This document shows, one piece after another, positions 25,744-34,909 of a stretch of DNA of 64,000 bases (its first letter is position 1; every line of letters starts with the position of its first letter). The notes under the pieces are model-generated. The model made no database searches, was not told the origin of the DNA, and saw only the letters and a list, made by a program, of their open reading frames with translations. Made by a program: the position numbers and the translations under genes. The DNA lies in assembly GCF_021545335.1 (NCBI RefSeq), contig NZ_CP089312.1, positions 4,402,001 through 4,466,000 of the forward strand, written 5' to 3'. This DNA is from Streptomyces sp. GQFP (GTDB taxonomy: Bacteria; Actinomycetota; Actinomycetes; Streptomycetales; Streptomycetaceae).

Positions 25744-26670
25744 GTGAGCGAACTGAAGCTGTTCCGGCACGACGCCGACGGCCGGGACGTCGAGCTACGC
25801 GGTTCGACGATGGCTCTGGAGGTCGAGCTACAGCGCCGGATCGAGGCCAGCATGGAGGCCATGCTCGGCATCCGTTTCCTCGCGTCGGAGTACCCGACTG
25901 GGCCTTGGCACCGGGGCCGGGTCGACTCGCTCGGCCTGGACGAGAACGGCACGCCTGCGCTGATCGAGTACAAGAAGGGCGCCGACAGCGGTGTCCTCTC
26001 ACAAGCCGTCTCCTACCTGTCGTGGCTGGACTCCGCACGTCACGAGTTCGAGGCGCTGGTCAAGGAGAAGCTGGGTTCCGAGGCCGCCGAGTCGATCGAC
26101 TGGCGGAACCCGCGGATGGTCTGCATCGCGGCCAGTTTCTCGCACCACGACCGGGTCGCGGTAAAGCGCCTGCGCGAGCGGGTCGACCTGGTGCGCTACC
26201 GCGTCTTCGACGGCGGGCTGCTGAGCTTGCTGCTGGTCGAGTCCGCCTCTGGGTCTCCCAGCCCCGCTCCGGCTCGGCAGCAGAATCGGCAGAGGGAGGT
26301 GGCGGCCGGTGCCGGCATCGGCTCGTTTCAGGCGCCCCCGGGTGCGGCTCCCGCTTGCCTGCAGGACCTGTATGCCGAGTTGGACGAGGCCCTCACCGCC
26401 TGGGGCGAGGTCGAGGTGGCTCAGCTTCGGCACTACATCGCCTACCGCCGGATGGTGAACGTCGCCTCCGTCGTCTTCCGTCCGAAGCACGAGGCAATCC
26501 TGGTCTACCTCAGGGTCGACCCGGACACGGTCGAGTTGGAGGAGGGCTTCTCGCGCGACATGCGCGGTATCGGACACCTCGGGACCGGCGACCTGGAGGT
26601 GCGTATCGTCTCGGCAGCCGACCTGGAGAAGGCTGGGCCGCTGATTCGGCGGGCGTTCGAGGCGGCCTGA
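25744..26670 (+). CDS. DUF5655-type protein with endonuclease-like core
   Basis: 308 residues from GTG 25744, which follows AGGGGGAACC. The N-terminal half resembles the EndoMS/NucS-like core of PD-(D/E)XK proteins: GRVDSLGLDENGTPALIEYKKG has the D...E-X-K pattern near residues 60-80, and SQAVSYLSWLDS follows. The C-terminal third is the DUF5655 region (QDLYAELDEALTAWGEVE... HYIAYRRMVNVASVVFRPKH... VYLRVD). A role as a nuclease or DNA-binding accessory is inferred. A truncated relative lies at 11673. Confidence 0.8.
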   Translation: MSELKLFRHDADGRDVELRGSTMALEVELQRRIEASMEAMLGIRFLASEYPTGPWHRGRVDSLGLDENGTPALIEYKKGADSGVLSQAVSYLSWLDSARHEFEALVKEKLGSEAAESIDWRNPRMVCIAASFSHHDRVAVKRLRERVDLVRYRVFDGGLLSLLLVESASGSPSPAPARQQNRQREVAAGAGIGSFQAPPGAAPACLQDLYAELDEALTAWGEVEVAQLRHYIAYRRMVNVASVVFRPKHEAILVYLRVDPDTVELEEGFSRDMRGIGHLGTGDLEVRIVSAADLEKAGPLIRRAFEAA

Positions 26671-26680
26671 CGCAAGAGGA

Positions 26681-26722
26681 AGGGCGGCTGGTGCGTCGGT
26701 TTCTCGATGCACCAGCCGCCCT
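26681..26722. terminator. Bidirectional terminator hairpin
   Basis: A 14-bp perfect stem (AGGGCGGCTGGTGC / GCACCAGCCGCCCT) with a 14-base loop, between two convergent genes. It begins 11 bases after the plus-strand stop and ends 44 bases from the minus-strand stop. Confidence 0.85.
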
Positions 26723-26766
26723 CATCCGTCTGCGGTCCGTCGGCCCTGGGCCGGTCGCTCTCACGC

Positions 26767-27513
26767 TCATGCCTCCGGTCCTGCCAGGACGAAGTCGTCC
26801 TGGGTCAGCTCCGCGCGGAGCCTCGCCTCGGCGACGTCGGCGTAATGCGCGGAGAGCTCGACGCCCACGAACTGCCGGCCCTCGCGCAAGGCGGCTACGC
26901 CTGTGGAGCCGCTGCCTGTGAAGGGATCGAGGACGGTGCCGCCTTCGGGGCAGATCTGCACGAGCTGCTGCATGATCTCGACCGGCTTCTGGGTGATGTG
27001 GACGCGGTCCTTGCGGGGCTGGGAGGCGATGAAGTGGCCGGGCAGATAGAGGTCCCGGTCCTTTTCGAGGCTGCCCTTGACGCCCCAGACGATGAACTCT
27101 GCCGACTGCTTGAACCCGCCCTTTCGGGGCCGGCTGGCGGGCTTGATCCAGGGGATCGTTCCGCTCCAGGTCCAGCCCGCCATCTGCAGGGCATCGGACG
27201 TGGTGGGCTCCTGGCGCCAGTCGGAGAAGACCATGGCGACGGAGTGCTCGGTCGCGGCCCGGTACGCCTCGGTGAGCAGTGCGGTCAGCCAGCTTCGATA
27301 GCTCCGCTGGTCGCGGTTCTCGCCCGGGAAGTTCTGCAGGTCGTGCGCCGATCCTGCCGTGACGTACTTGGCGCGGGCGGTGCGGCCGGTGCGGTCCGAG
27401 CTGGTGCGTCCGCCGGAGTTGTACGGGGGATCGGTGATGACGGCGTTGACGCTCTCGTCCGGGAGGGTTTTCAGCACGGTGAGGGCGTCGCCTCGGTGCA
27501 GCGTGTAGCTCAT
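26767..27513 (-). CDS. DNA methyltransferase (N4/N6, DPPY type)
   Basis: 248 residues from ATG 27513. Order of motifs: a short N-terminus, then the catalytic motif IV ITDPPYNSGG, then the target-recognition region, then motif I LDPFTGSGSTGVAA near the C-terminus. This order (IV before I) is the beta class, which modifies the amino group of adenine or cytosine. No partner restriction enzyme is next to it, although the nuclease-like gene that converges on it is a candidate. Solitary methyltransferases are common on phages and islands. Confidence 0.9.
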   Translation of the reverse strand: MSYTLHRGDALTVLKTLPDESVNAVITDPPYNSGGRTSSDRTGRTARAKYVTAGSAHDLQNFPGENRDQRSYRSWLTALLTEAYRAATEHSVAMVFSDWRQEPTTSDALQMAGWTWSGTIPWIKPASRPRKGGFKQSAEFIVWGVKGSLEKDRDLYLPGHFIASQPRKDRVHITQKPVEIMQQLVQICPEGGTVLDPFTGSGSTGVAALREGRQFVGVELSAHYADVAEARLRAELTQDDFVLAGPEA

Positions 27514-27629
27514 GTGCGGGGCCTCTTTCAGGGCACGACGGGAATGGGCCCGCTCCGGACGGCGGTCAACAGCACGCGGTCGGAGCGGGATTGCGCCGGA
27601 GGTTAGCCGCGATTTCCGGCCGCGCCTAA

Positions 27630-29611
27630 CCCCGGGTTCGACGTAATTCGGGGGCCCTGGAGGTCCTGCGGGCCTGAAGGTGCAGGTCACGGGGTTGGCG
27701 GTCGTTCCACGGCCCGGAAGTGCCTAGAGACGCGATTTTCGTGATTCTCCTGCGCTGGCCTGGGCATGGCTCATAAGGTCTGGAGTCGTGTACGTGAAGA
27801 CGACGAAGCGGGAGAACAAGTCCGGCACGGTCCGGTACCTGCACCTGGCCCACAACGAGTGGGACCCGGCCAAGGGGCGGGCGGTGCCGAAGGTGCTGTT
27901 CACCTTCGGGCGCGAGGACCAACTCGACCGTGATGCGGTCAAGCGCCTGGTCGCGTCTCTATCGAGGCTGCTGGAGCCGGGCGACGCACTGGCCGCGACG
28001 GCTGCCTGCGACCTGGAGTTCGTCTCCTCGGTGCCGTTCGGCGGCACCTACGTGCTCGACCGCCTGTGGCACCGGCTGAGGATCGACCAGATCGTGGGCC
28101 GGGTCGGGCAGCCCAAGCGGGGCCGGCGCCGGGACATGACCGCCACCGAGCGTGTGCTGTTCGCCCTGGTCGCCAACCGGGCCCTGGCCCCGTCGTCCAA
28201 GCTGGCCGCCGCCGACTGGATCACCCACGACGCACACATCGACCAGCTGGCCGAGATCGGCGAACAACCCTGCTACCGGGCAATGGCCTGGCTCCACGAG
28301 GTGACCGCCGACCTGGAGAAGCAGGTCTTCGACGAGGTCGCGAACCTGCTGAACCTGGAAGTGGACCTGCTGTTCTTCGACACCACCAGCACCTACTTCG
28401 AACTGGAGGAGCCCGACGAGCCCGTCGCCCGCGATGACGCCGGCCGACCGTTCGGCGACGGGCCGGGGGACAACGCGGCCAAGGCCGGGTTCCGCACCTA
28501 CGGCAAGTCCAAGGACTCCCGCGACGACCTGCCGCAGATCGTCATCGGCATGGCCGTCACGAGGGACGGCATCCCGGTCCGCTGCTGGTGCTGGCCCGGC
28601 AACGCCTCCGACCAGACGGTGATCCGGCAGGTCAAGGACGACATGCGGGACTGGACCCTCAGCAAGATCGTATGGGTGACGGACCGCGGCTTCTCCAGCG
28701 CCGAGAACCGCCGCTACCTGCGAAGCGGCAACCACGCCTACATCATCGGCGAGAAGCTCCGCTCCGGATCCCCCGAGGTCAGGGCTGCCCTGTCCCGACA
28801 GGGCCGCTACACCGAGATCGCCGAGAACATGCGCGTAAAGGAGGTGCGGATCAGCGACACCGACCGGTTCGTGATCTGCCACAACCCCGAGGCCGCCGAG
28901 CGCGACCGGCACACGCGCGAGCAACTCATCACCCAACTCGCCGAGTTGACCGCCGACACCGACAAGCTCAGCGACTTCAAGCGCGGCGAACTACGCGGAA
29001 AGATCGCCGGCAAGCCCGGACTGAACCGCTACCTGCGCGCCACCCCCGCGGGCAAGCTCCGCATCGACACCGCCAAGATCAAGGCGGAGGAGAACCTCGA
29101 CGGCAAGTACCTCCTGCGCTGCTCAGACCCCCACCTGAGCGCCGAGGACATCGCGCTGGGCTACAAGCAACTCCTCGAAGTCGAGCGCGGCTGGCGCGAC
29201 ATGAAGCAGATCATCGACCTGCGGCCCGTCTACCACCGACTCGAAGAACGCATCCGCGCCCACGTCGTCCTGTGCTGGCTCGCCCTCCTCCTCATCCGCA
29301 TCATCGAGACCCAGGCCGACACGACCTGGCCCCAGGCCCGCCGCGAGCTCCAACGCCTCCACGTCGGAACCTTCACCGGCCCCACCGGCACGTTCCAGCA
29401 GGTCACCGGCCTGACCAAGCCGCAGGCCGACCTGCTCGCCAAGCTCGGCATCCCCCACCCCAAGCAGGTCCTCGACCTCCAGGCCACATCTCACTGACCA
29501 GCCGAAATGCCACCGCCTAGAGAAACGCCCTCCAGGCGGCCACACCCATGTCCGCCCAGTTCAGAGCCCAGATTCGATCCTCCAAGTCACCGAATTACGT
29601 CGAACCCGGGG
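27630..29611 (+). mobile_element. IS1634-type insertion sequence with perfect ends
   Basis: Perfect 22-bp inverted repeats at 27630-27651 (starts CCCCGGGTTCGACG) and 29590-29611 (ends CGTCGAACCCGGGG) enclose 1982 bases with one transposase gene. No exact target duplication is seen; the flanks are CTAA and CTCA. It sits directly upstream of the DNA methyltransferase gene. Confidence 0.88.
27788..29497 (+). CDS. IS1634-family transposase
   Basis: 569 residues, intact. N-terminal MYVKTTKRENKSGTVRYLHL is typical of the family. The DDE core (IS4-like, with a beta-strand insertion) shows LLFFDTTSTYF with the first Asp, IVWVTDRGFSS with the second Asp, and YKQLLEVERGWRDMKQIIDLRPVYHR with the catalytic Glu and the Y-X2-R-X3-E-X6-K-like signature region. 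As frame and ends are intact, this copy may be active. Confidence 0.93.
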   Translation: MYVKTTKRENKSGTVRYLHLAHNEWDPAKGRAVPKVLFTFGREDQLDRDAVKRLVASLSRLLEPGDALAATAACDLEFVSSVPFGGTYVLDRLWHRLRIDQIVGRVGQPKRGRRRDMTATERVLFALVANRALAPSSKLAAADWITHDAHIDQLAEIGEQPCYRAMAWLHEVTADLEKQVFDEVANLLNLEVDLLFFDTTSTYFELEEPDEPVARDDAGRPFGDGPGDNAAKAGFRTYGKSKDSRDDLPQIVIGMAVTRDGIPVRCWCWPGNASDQTVIRQVKDDMRDWTLSKIVWVTDRGFSSAENRRYLRSGNHAYIIGEKLRSGSPEVRAALSRQGRYTEIAENMRVKEVRISDTDRFVICHNPEAAERDRHTREQLITQLAELTADTDKLSDFKRGELRGKIAGKPGLNRYLRATPAGKLRIDTAKIKAEENLDGKYLLRCSDPHLSAEDIALGYKQLLEVERGWRDMKQIIDLRPVYHRLEERIRAHVVLCWLALLLIRIIETQADTTWPQARRELQRLHVGTFTGPTGTFQQVTGLTKPQADLLAKLGIPHPKQVLDLQATSH

Positions 29612-29672
29612 CTCAGCACCCCGCTCCTACGCCAGCGAGGGGCAGCACCCCCACGATCGCGTGCTCGCCGAC

Positions 29673-31199
29673 CTATCCGCCCTCGCGACCAGTGGCCAGG
29701 ACAGGCTCAGTGCCATCAATCGCGAGATACGTCTCAGCAGTCGTTCCCTCCAAAATCTCCCTTTCTTCGGGATCTTCCAGTGCCAGCCGTGCCTCCCGGC
29801 CGTGCAGCAGGTCGCCCCAAGCCTGTGCGTCTGCCCGCGCGAATCCGCGCCGTACCTCCGCACGGAGACGTGGACCACGTTCCTCCTCCTGCTCGTAGTA
29901 GGCGCTGCGGGCAGCACGGCTATACGCCTCTCTCTCTTCATCATCGGCGCGGTGACGCAGGCTACGAACGTCCGGAGGAAATGGAGACTCAGTAACCGGC
30001 ATGTCGGCCTGGGCTTGGTGCAGTGCGGCGCACGCGGAGAAAAGCCTGCGGGACATGCCCAGGTGCACGCCGGTCCCAGGTAGACGGGCGGCGATGAAGT
30101 CACTGGCGTCTTTGCGTGATCGCAGCGCGCTCTCGCTGGACACCGACTCGGAACGCAGACGGCGTCGGATCTCCCGTGTCGGCTCGTCGCGCTCCAACGG
30201 AGTGAGAATGCCGGTGCGGTGCAAGGGCCGCGCGGAGCGGGCCTGGCTGACAGCGATGAGGCGGAGATCTTCTACCGCTCCGAAGGCGATGGCCCGGTAG
30301 GCCATTAGCTGGGACCGAGCCACGGTCAGCAATGCCTCGGTGTCCGAGGCGATGTGGTCCTCGGCCCCGTCCGGCGGCGGCCCAAGTGGTGAGAGCACGC
30401 CTCCGGCCCCAGGCGATAGAGGCGTGATCACGCTGCTGTCCACAGTCATGAACAGATGGTCGTCCTCCCATCTGTCCCGACGTGGCAGAGACGTGCCACA
30501 GAGCACCTGCCGATGGGGGACGGTCATGAGCTTGGTGCCGCCGTTCAGCTGCTCTATGCCCTCAATCAGGCCCGTTTTCCCCAAGTGGCGTCTCGCCTTG
30601 GCCTCGATAAGCCAAGGCTGATTTTCCATGAGGTGCGAGCCCCATAGGTCCGGAAGACTTTGACTCGCGTCCAGAAAGCCTGGGTGGTCCCCTGGGCCGC
30701 CGACCTCGATGTGTCGCGTGTTTCCCATGCCTGACATACCGACACACGCCCACTGCGCCATAGTCATCCCCAGGTGGTAGGCGAAGGCAGCGTGTGCACT
30801 GCGTTCGGTCCCATGCTGGTAGATCGCACTGACGAAAAGTCTTCTGCCGGCAGCGGCGGGGGGCCCAGGTACGTCCTTCATGCACAGGTACGCCTGCAGT
30901 GGCGCAACCCGGGCGATGAACTCGTTCACGGCCAGCCATGGCGTCTTACGAAGCCATGGAGCGAGATCTCGCCCGACATCCTTGGCTGCGTGCAGGATCT
31001 GTCGCCACGTCGTTGAGGCTAGATAGTCACCGTCTGTCGGCAACTGGGCTACGGCGGGCCATGAGGCCTCAGCCCCCTTCCACTGCTTCTCGGGAGGACG
31101 CCGTAACTCCCCAGCGCTGCGTACAACTACTGGCACATCTACGGCATCGGCGACGTCGAAAAGGAAGTCAGCGGCGTTCTTGGGCGGCGACATGACCAT
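29673..31199 (-). CDS. Unknown protein, nuclease-like motif
   Basis: 508 residues; I do not recognise the family. The sequence PWLIEAKARRHLGKTGLIEGIEQLNGG in the middle has the E-X-K followed by a Q-containing helix that PD-(D/E)XK nucleases show, and HLMENQ precedes it. The C-terminal 120 residues are charged and helical (DDEEREAYSRAARSAYYEQEEE). No membrane segment or signal peptide. The start at 31199 has a weak ribosome-binding site, with another ATG two codons later. Its place between an IS and an attachment site fits an accessory defence gene, but this is inference. Confidence 0.65.
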   Translation of the reverse strand: MVMSPPKNAADFLFDVADAVDVPVVVRSAGELRRPPEKQWKGAEASWPAVAQLPTDGDYLASTTWRQILHAAKDVGRDLAPWLRKTPWLAVNEFIARVAPLQAYLCMKDVPGPPAAAGRRLFVSAIYQHGTERSAHAAFAYHLGMTMAQWACVGMSGMGNTRHIEVGGPGDHPGFLDASQSLPDLWGSHLMENQPWLIEAKARRHLGKTGLIEGIEQLNGGTKLMTVPHRQVLCGTSLPRRDRWEDDHLFMTVDSSVITPLSPGAGGVLSPLGPPPDGAEDHIASDTEALLTVARSQLMAYRAIAFGAVEDLRLIAVSQARSARPLHRTGILTPLERDEPTREIRRRLRSESVSSESALRSRKDASDFIAARLPGTGVHLGMSRRLFSACAALHQAQADMPVTESPFPPDVRSLRHRADDEEREAYSRAARSAYYEQEEERGPRLRAEVRRGFARADAQAWGDLLHGREARLALEDPEEREILEGTTAETYLAIDGTEPVLATGREGG

Positions 31200-31331
31200 G
31201 GAGCGCAGTTTGCCAGGTCGGCCCCGGACTTCTGGTCGGTTGGCCGCGACAGCCCGCTTCGCGGATCACTGCAACTCAGAAGCGCTGCAATGCATTTGAG
31301 TGACGCATACACTATGAACCTGCGGTGGAAG

Positions 31332-31970
31332 CTACTGATCCGCCTTGGCCCGTAGGCCCCTGGTGATGCCGACGTCTTGGCTCATAGCGACGAGGACCAG
31401 GCGATCGAGATCCTCTTGCTCGTGGGGGACCCCACAAGGGCAGATGCTCCAGTGGCCGCTGTCGACCCGTCCGAGCACACGCTCGATGAGGTCAGCAAGC
31501 TCGTCCAGCACTCCCACCGGCACCTCGACCAATTCGCTGCCGCTCGCCGACACCGTGGCGGAACCAAGTTCGGTCACCAGGTCCATAACGTGAGCTGCCG
31601 ACCGGCTGTCGCGGTTGGCCGCCGCGTACTTTCCGGCCTGCGCCCCGGCCATCACCAGGCGTCCCAGAGCCATGGTGGGCACTTCCACTGTGCGTGCATC
31701 CAGCCGGACCGGGCGCACGGCGTGGACAGCGGAAGCATCCTCGTTGGAGTCGTCCGCCGCAGCCGCGATCGCGTCAGCGACCACCTCCGGCGAGACCAAG
31801 TGGACTGCCTCCTCGGGGTCCAGCCCCACCTTCTCGGCAGCCGTGTTGACCACGTACGCCACCACATCCCGGACCGCCACCGGTTCGACCTCAAGGCCGC
31901 GCGTCAGCAGCACTGCAGTGGTCTGGGCCACCAGCGCCTTGAACCGTGTGCCGCTCTTGATATCCACCAT
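31332..31970 (-). CDS. Hypothetical protein, 212 residues
   Basis: No domain recognised. From ATG 31970 it reads MVDIKSGTRFKALVAQTTAVLL, a helical alanine-rich middle, a stretch with VELVEVPVGVLDELADLIERVLG and a C-terminal CPCGVPHEQEDLDRL, where CPC-X5-H could bind a metal. The longer frame to 32114 lacks support. Close to attachment copy 2. Confidence 0.55.
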   Translation of the reverse strand: MVDIKSGTRFKALVAQTTAVLLTRGLEVEPVAVRDVVAYVVNTAAEKVGLDPEEAVHLVSPEVVADAIAAAADDSNEDASAVHAVRPVRLDARTVEVPTMALGRLVMAGAQAGKYAAANRDSRSAAHVMDLVTELGSATVSASGSELVEVPVGVLDELADLIERVLGRVDSGHWSICPCGVPHEQEDLDRLVLVAMSQDVGITRGLRAKADQ

Positions 31971-32198
31971 AAGGACCCAGCGTAGAGGGGGCCTTTGTTG
32001 GACTGCTACAAAGTCATCCGGACGAGAGGGAGCAGCTCGTCGCGATCGGTTCAGCGCCCCGTGAGGCTGTAGCTCAACCGTCGTCGAGCCGCCGCCGCAC
32101 CGTCGCTGCGCCAATGGCCTCCCCTCGGCCTCCCCTCACCTTCGCCGGGGGAAAGCAGTGCTCACCGCCTCCGGCACACAAGGTCAAGCGCAAGCAAA

Positions 32199-32231
32199 AG
32201 GCCCAGGTCAACGGGTATCTGACCTGGGCCT
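32199..32231 (-). terminator. Hairpin terminator after tRNA-Thr remnant, copy 2
   Basis: A perfect 12-bp stem (AGGCCCAGGTCA / TGACCTGGGCCT) with a 9-base loop; on the minus strand TTTTGCTTGC follows. It occupies the same position relative to the tRNA remnant as at copies 1 and 3, but its sequence differs. Confidence 0.75.
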
Positions 32232-32236
32232 GGAAA

Positions 32237-32280
32237 GAGCCGCCTTCGGGATTCGAACCCGAGACCTACGCATTACGAGA
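32237..32280 (-). pseudogene. tRNA-Thr(CGU) 3' half, attachment site copy 2
   Basis: 44 bases identical to the tRNA part of copies 1 and 3, from the anticodon loop to the acceptor 3' strand (GGCGGCTC). Unlike them it lacks an encoded CCA: the minus strand continues TTTCC. The 5' half is absent. It marks the boundary between blocks A and B. Confidence 0.85.
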
Positions 32281-32697
32281 CCAGCGGGATTCGTGACGGC
32301 TAGTTCCACTTCGTGCCGCCCGGTGCTGTTCTGCCTGATCAGAGCACATGCGAACAGTTCCGCCGTGACACCCTGTGTTATCCGGTCCAAAGGCGTCCGG
32401 CCGCACTGTGGCCGCACATGGCCACACCCACGGGTGTTCCGGGCAGGCGGAACGCCATTGTCACCCTCCGACAGGGCAGCCGCAATGATGCTGTTCCGGC
32501 ACCGGAACCGTACCCGTCAGCGACGACACACCTCCCGGAACAGGATGGCCCGACTGGCGTGCGGAACGCACCGCGTTGACGGCAGAGTCCAGTCCGCTGG
32601 GGCGGGTCGAGGGCGACTGATGCGAGATGGGCGCGCGCTTGCCGAGCATGGTCGATCGTGTGGCGCGACCTCATCGCGGACACGGCCACCACCGGGC
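32281..32697. repeat. Right flank of att copy 2
   Basis: About 190 bases (32285-32475) are homologous to 42865-43060, including CTGTTCTGCCTGATCAGAGC, CCAAAGGCGTCCGGCCGCAC and clustered GGCCGCAC/GGCCACAC boxes that may be recombinase arm sites. The remainder to 32697 has no supported gene. Confidence 0.65.
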
Positions 32698-33267
32698 TCA
32701 AGTGACACACTCAACCAGCCCGACCGTCGCGGACGCCCTCGGTCGGCCGCGCGGGCTAGGCCGGTGCCTCGACGCCAACACCCTGGCCCGCGTGGGACTC
32801 ACCCGCCGCTCAACCGAAGCCCCGCCCCGCCCCGCCCCGAACGCGTGCCGCACCAGTTCCCCATCCTTCTTCGGCACCGCGAGGTCGTATGTCCCCGCAC
32901 CCGTGACGAGTTCGTACCGCTCGAACTTAGGCGCCAGCCTCACTTTCCCGCCCGCCGACTTCAGCCGGAACGGCGCCCGAAGGGTCGCGCTCCGGCCTCC
33001 TCGCGCGTCTTTCCAGAGCGGCGGTTCACCGGCGGCGAACCGCAGGTAGCCCTGCCTGAGCCGAGCGACCTGCTTGCCCTTGCCGACCGAGACCTTGACC
33101 GTGCCGCCGATACTCTGTGTGAACCCCACGACCCGCAGCGGCTGCCCGCCATCGAAGTCGGCGATGTCCCGAGCGGGCGTACGGCGCCGGATCCACGCCC
33201 AGCGCAGCAGCACGTCCAGCATGATCTCGGTGCCGGCGGAACGGCGTTCCGCGCGTGAGCCTGTCAC
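32698..33267 (-). CDS. Hypothetical protein, 189 residues
   Basis: No known family. From GTG 33267 it reads VTGSRAERRSAGTEIMLDVLLRW, then strands typical of a beta domain (LRVVGFTQSIGGTVKVSVGKGKQ; YLRFAAGEPPLWKD; LVTGAGTYDLAVPKKDGELV). The C-terminal 50 residues are arginine-rich and may be out-of-gene read-through. The start is not certain. Confidence 0.45.
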   Translation of the reverse strand: MTGSRAERRSAGTEIMLDVLLRWAWIRRRTPARDIADFDGGQPLRVVGFTQSIGGTVKVSVGKGKQVARLRQGYLRFAAGEPPLWKDARGGRSATLRAPFRLKSAGGKVRLAPKFERYELVTGAGTYDLAVPKKDGELVRHAFGAGRGGASVERRVSPTRARVLASRHRPSPRGRPRASATVGLVECVT

Positions 33268-33322
33268 TTCCCTGTCCCCATCCTCTGTACCGCGCCGACG
33301 AATTCCCACAGCGGCACGGCCC

Positions 33323-33601
33323 TCAGTCGTCACGGGTGAAGTCCGGGACACCCGCGACCGAAGCCGGATCGTCGATCGACCACGTTGCAACGCCCTCCGG
33401 AGCACGCACCCGGGAAACGCTGATGCCGTGCAGACACACGCCGCACCAGAACAGCACATAGCCGACCCGGCTGCTGTCGTTGACGATGTACCGAACCTCA
33501 AGACAGTCCCGACCGCAGACCGGACACGGGCCGCCGGCCACCTCGTCATTGCCCTCGGCGACACGCGCCAACGCCTTCAACCACGCCTCACGATCAGCCA
33601 T
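33323..33601 (-). CDS. Small zinc-ribbon-like protein
   Basis: 92 residues. GGGAGG lies 8 bases before ATG 33601. CPVCGRDC and CGVC pairs (about residues 28-33 and 56-59) suggest a zinc ribbon, followed by an acidic tail. The upstream extension of this frame to 33979 overlaps the LysR gene and is not supported. Function unknown. Confidence 0.6.
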   Translation of the reverse strand: MADREAWLKALARVAEGNDEVAGGPCPVCGRDCLEVRYIVNDSSRVGYVLFWCGVCLHGISVSRVRAPEGVATWSIDDPASVAGVPDFTRDD

Positions 33602-33875
33602 TGGCCGAGCCTCCCGTTGAAATAGTTCCAGAACTGGTGTGGACGCTTCGGCATCGTCGATGTCTCCGGGCAGGGGGTCACCGTTCTCGTCCGTCTCTTC
33701 TTGGTTGATCGGTTCAGTGAAGTCCTCGCCGATGCGGACAGCGGCCCGATCCCGGTCCGTGCCCTTGTGGGCAGTGGAGGCCACGATCTCAGCGTCCTGT
33801 TCGACCGAGAGTCTTGCGGGACCAGGTGGTCCCCACGCTGCTGATGTGAGCGTCTGTGCCCAAGCAAGGGTTGGA

Positions 33876-34826
33876 TCAGCCGTCGGGGAAGGGCCGCCGC
33901 CCGACGAGGTCGCCGTGTGCGTTGCGGGAGGAAAGTTCGGAGAGTGCCGCCTGGTGCAGGTGCTCGGCCAGCGCCGCAATGGCCGTCGGCGAGGCCCGGC
34001 CCTTGACGCCCCAGGCCAGCAGATGGTGACGGCGGGCCCAGGGGTCCTGCAGCTCGCACACGTCGAGTGGCTGTTGGAGGTCGATGGCTCGACGCGGCAC
34101 CACGGCGAGCCCGACGCCGGCGGCAGCGAGAGCGACGAGGACGTTGAGGCTGGCGACGGTGGTGCGGTAACGCACCACCGGAGCGTGCGGTCCGAGGTGC
34201 TTCTCGATCCAGCGGCGCAGCGAGGAGTCGGCGTCGAGCCCGACGAGAGGGTGCTCGGCGACCTCGCCGTAGGTCAGGGCGGTCCGGCCGGCGAGGACCC
34301 CTCCCGCCTGGCCGACCACGACGAGGGAGTCGTCGCCGAGGGGCTCCAGGTGCAAGCCGCAGTCGCGGGCCTCGTCGTCGAGGACGACTCCCAGGTCCGC
34401 CTCGCCGTCGGCGAGCATGCGCACCGTCTGCGGGGTGCGGCTCTCGGACACCGTGACGTCGACGTCCGGGTGTGCGCGGAGGAACGAGACCAGGGCCCGC
34501 GGCACGAGCCGATGCATCGCGGAACCGCCCCCCAGCAGGGTCAGTGGAGCGGTCGGTGACCGGGTGTAAGCGGCGACGGCGCTTTCGAGCCGCGCGGTCC
34601 GGTCGAGCACGTCGCGTGCATGGCGGGCCAGAGTCGTCCCCGCCGGCGTGAGCCGCACGCCCCGCCGGCCGCGGATCAGCAGCGCCACGCCGGCGTGCCG
34701 CTCCAGCGCGCGCACCCTGGCGCTGGCCGAAGGCAGGCTCAGGTGCATCCGGTGAGCACCCGCCGTGATCGACCCCTCCGTCACGATGTGGAGAAAGAGC
34801 CGCAGGTCGTCCAAGTCATAGCGCAC
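33876..34826 (-). CDS. LysR-family transcriptional regulator
   Basis: 316 residues. N-terminal winged HTH (LDDLRLFLHIVTEGSITAGAHRMHLSLPSASARVRALE, residues 5-42) and a periplasmic-binding-like effector domain (LGGGSAMHRLVPRALVSFL ... AAAGVGLAVVPRRAI). It is transcribed divergently from the TauE/SafE permease with 83 bases between them, the usual arrangement for a LysR protein and its target, so it probably controls the permease. Confidence 0.92.
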   Translation of the reverse strand: MRYDLDDLRLFLHIVTEGSITAGAHRMHLSLPSASARVRALERHAGVALLIRGRRGVRLTPAGTTLARHARDVLDRTARLESAVAAYTRSPTAPLTLLGGGSAMHRLVPRALVSFLRAHPDVDVTVSESRTPQTVRMLADGEADLGVVLDDEARDCGLHLEPLGDDSLVVVGQAGGVLAGRTALTYGEVAEHPLVGLDADSSLRRWIEKHLGPHAPVVRYRTTVASLNVLVALAAAGVGLAVVPRRAIDLQQPLDVCELQDPWARRHHLLAWGVKGRASPTAIAALAEHLHQAALSELSSRNAHGDLVGRRPFPDG

Positions 34827-34909
34827 CGTCTCAGCCTACGGATCAGCCTTAGGCTGGGTGCGTCGATTACGCATTGTGGAGCCACTGGTGACGGGGTGAT
34901 GCTCGGCGT

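Noticed and set aside
32158..33258. 366-codon plus-strand frame starting in att copy 2
   Set aside because: It runs through the tRNA remnant and is Arg/Pro-rich; not a plausible protein.
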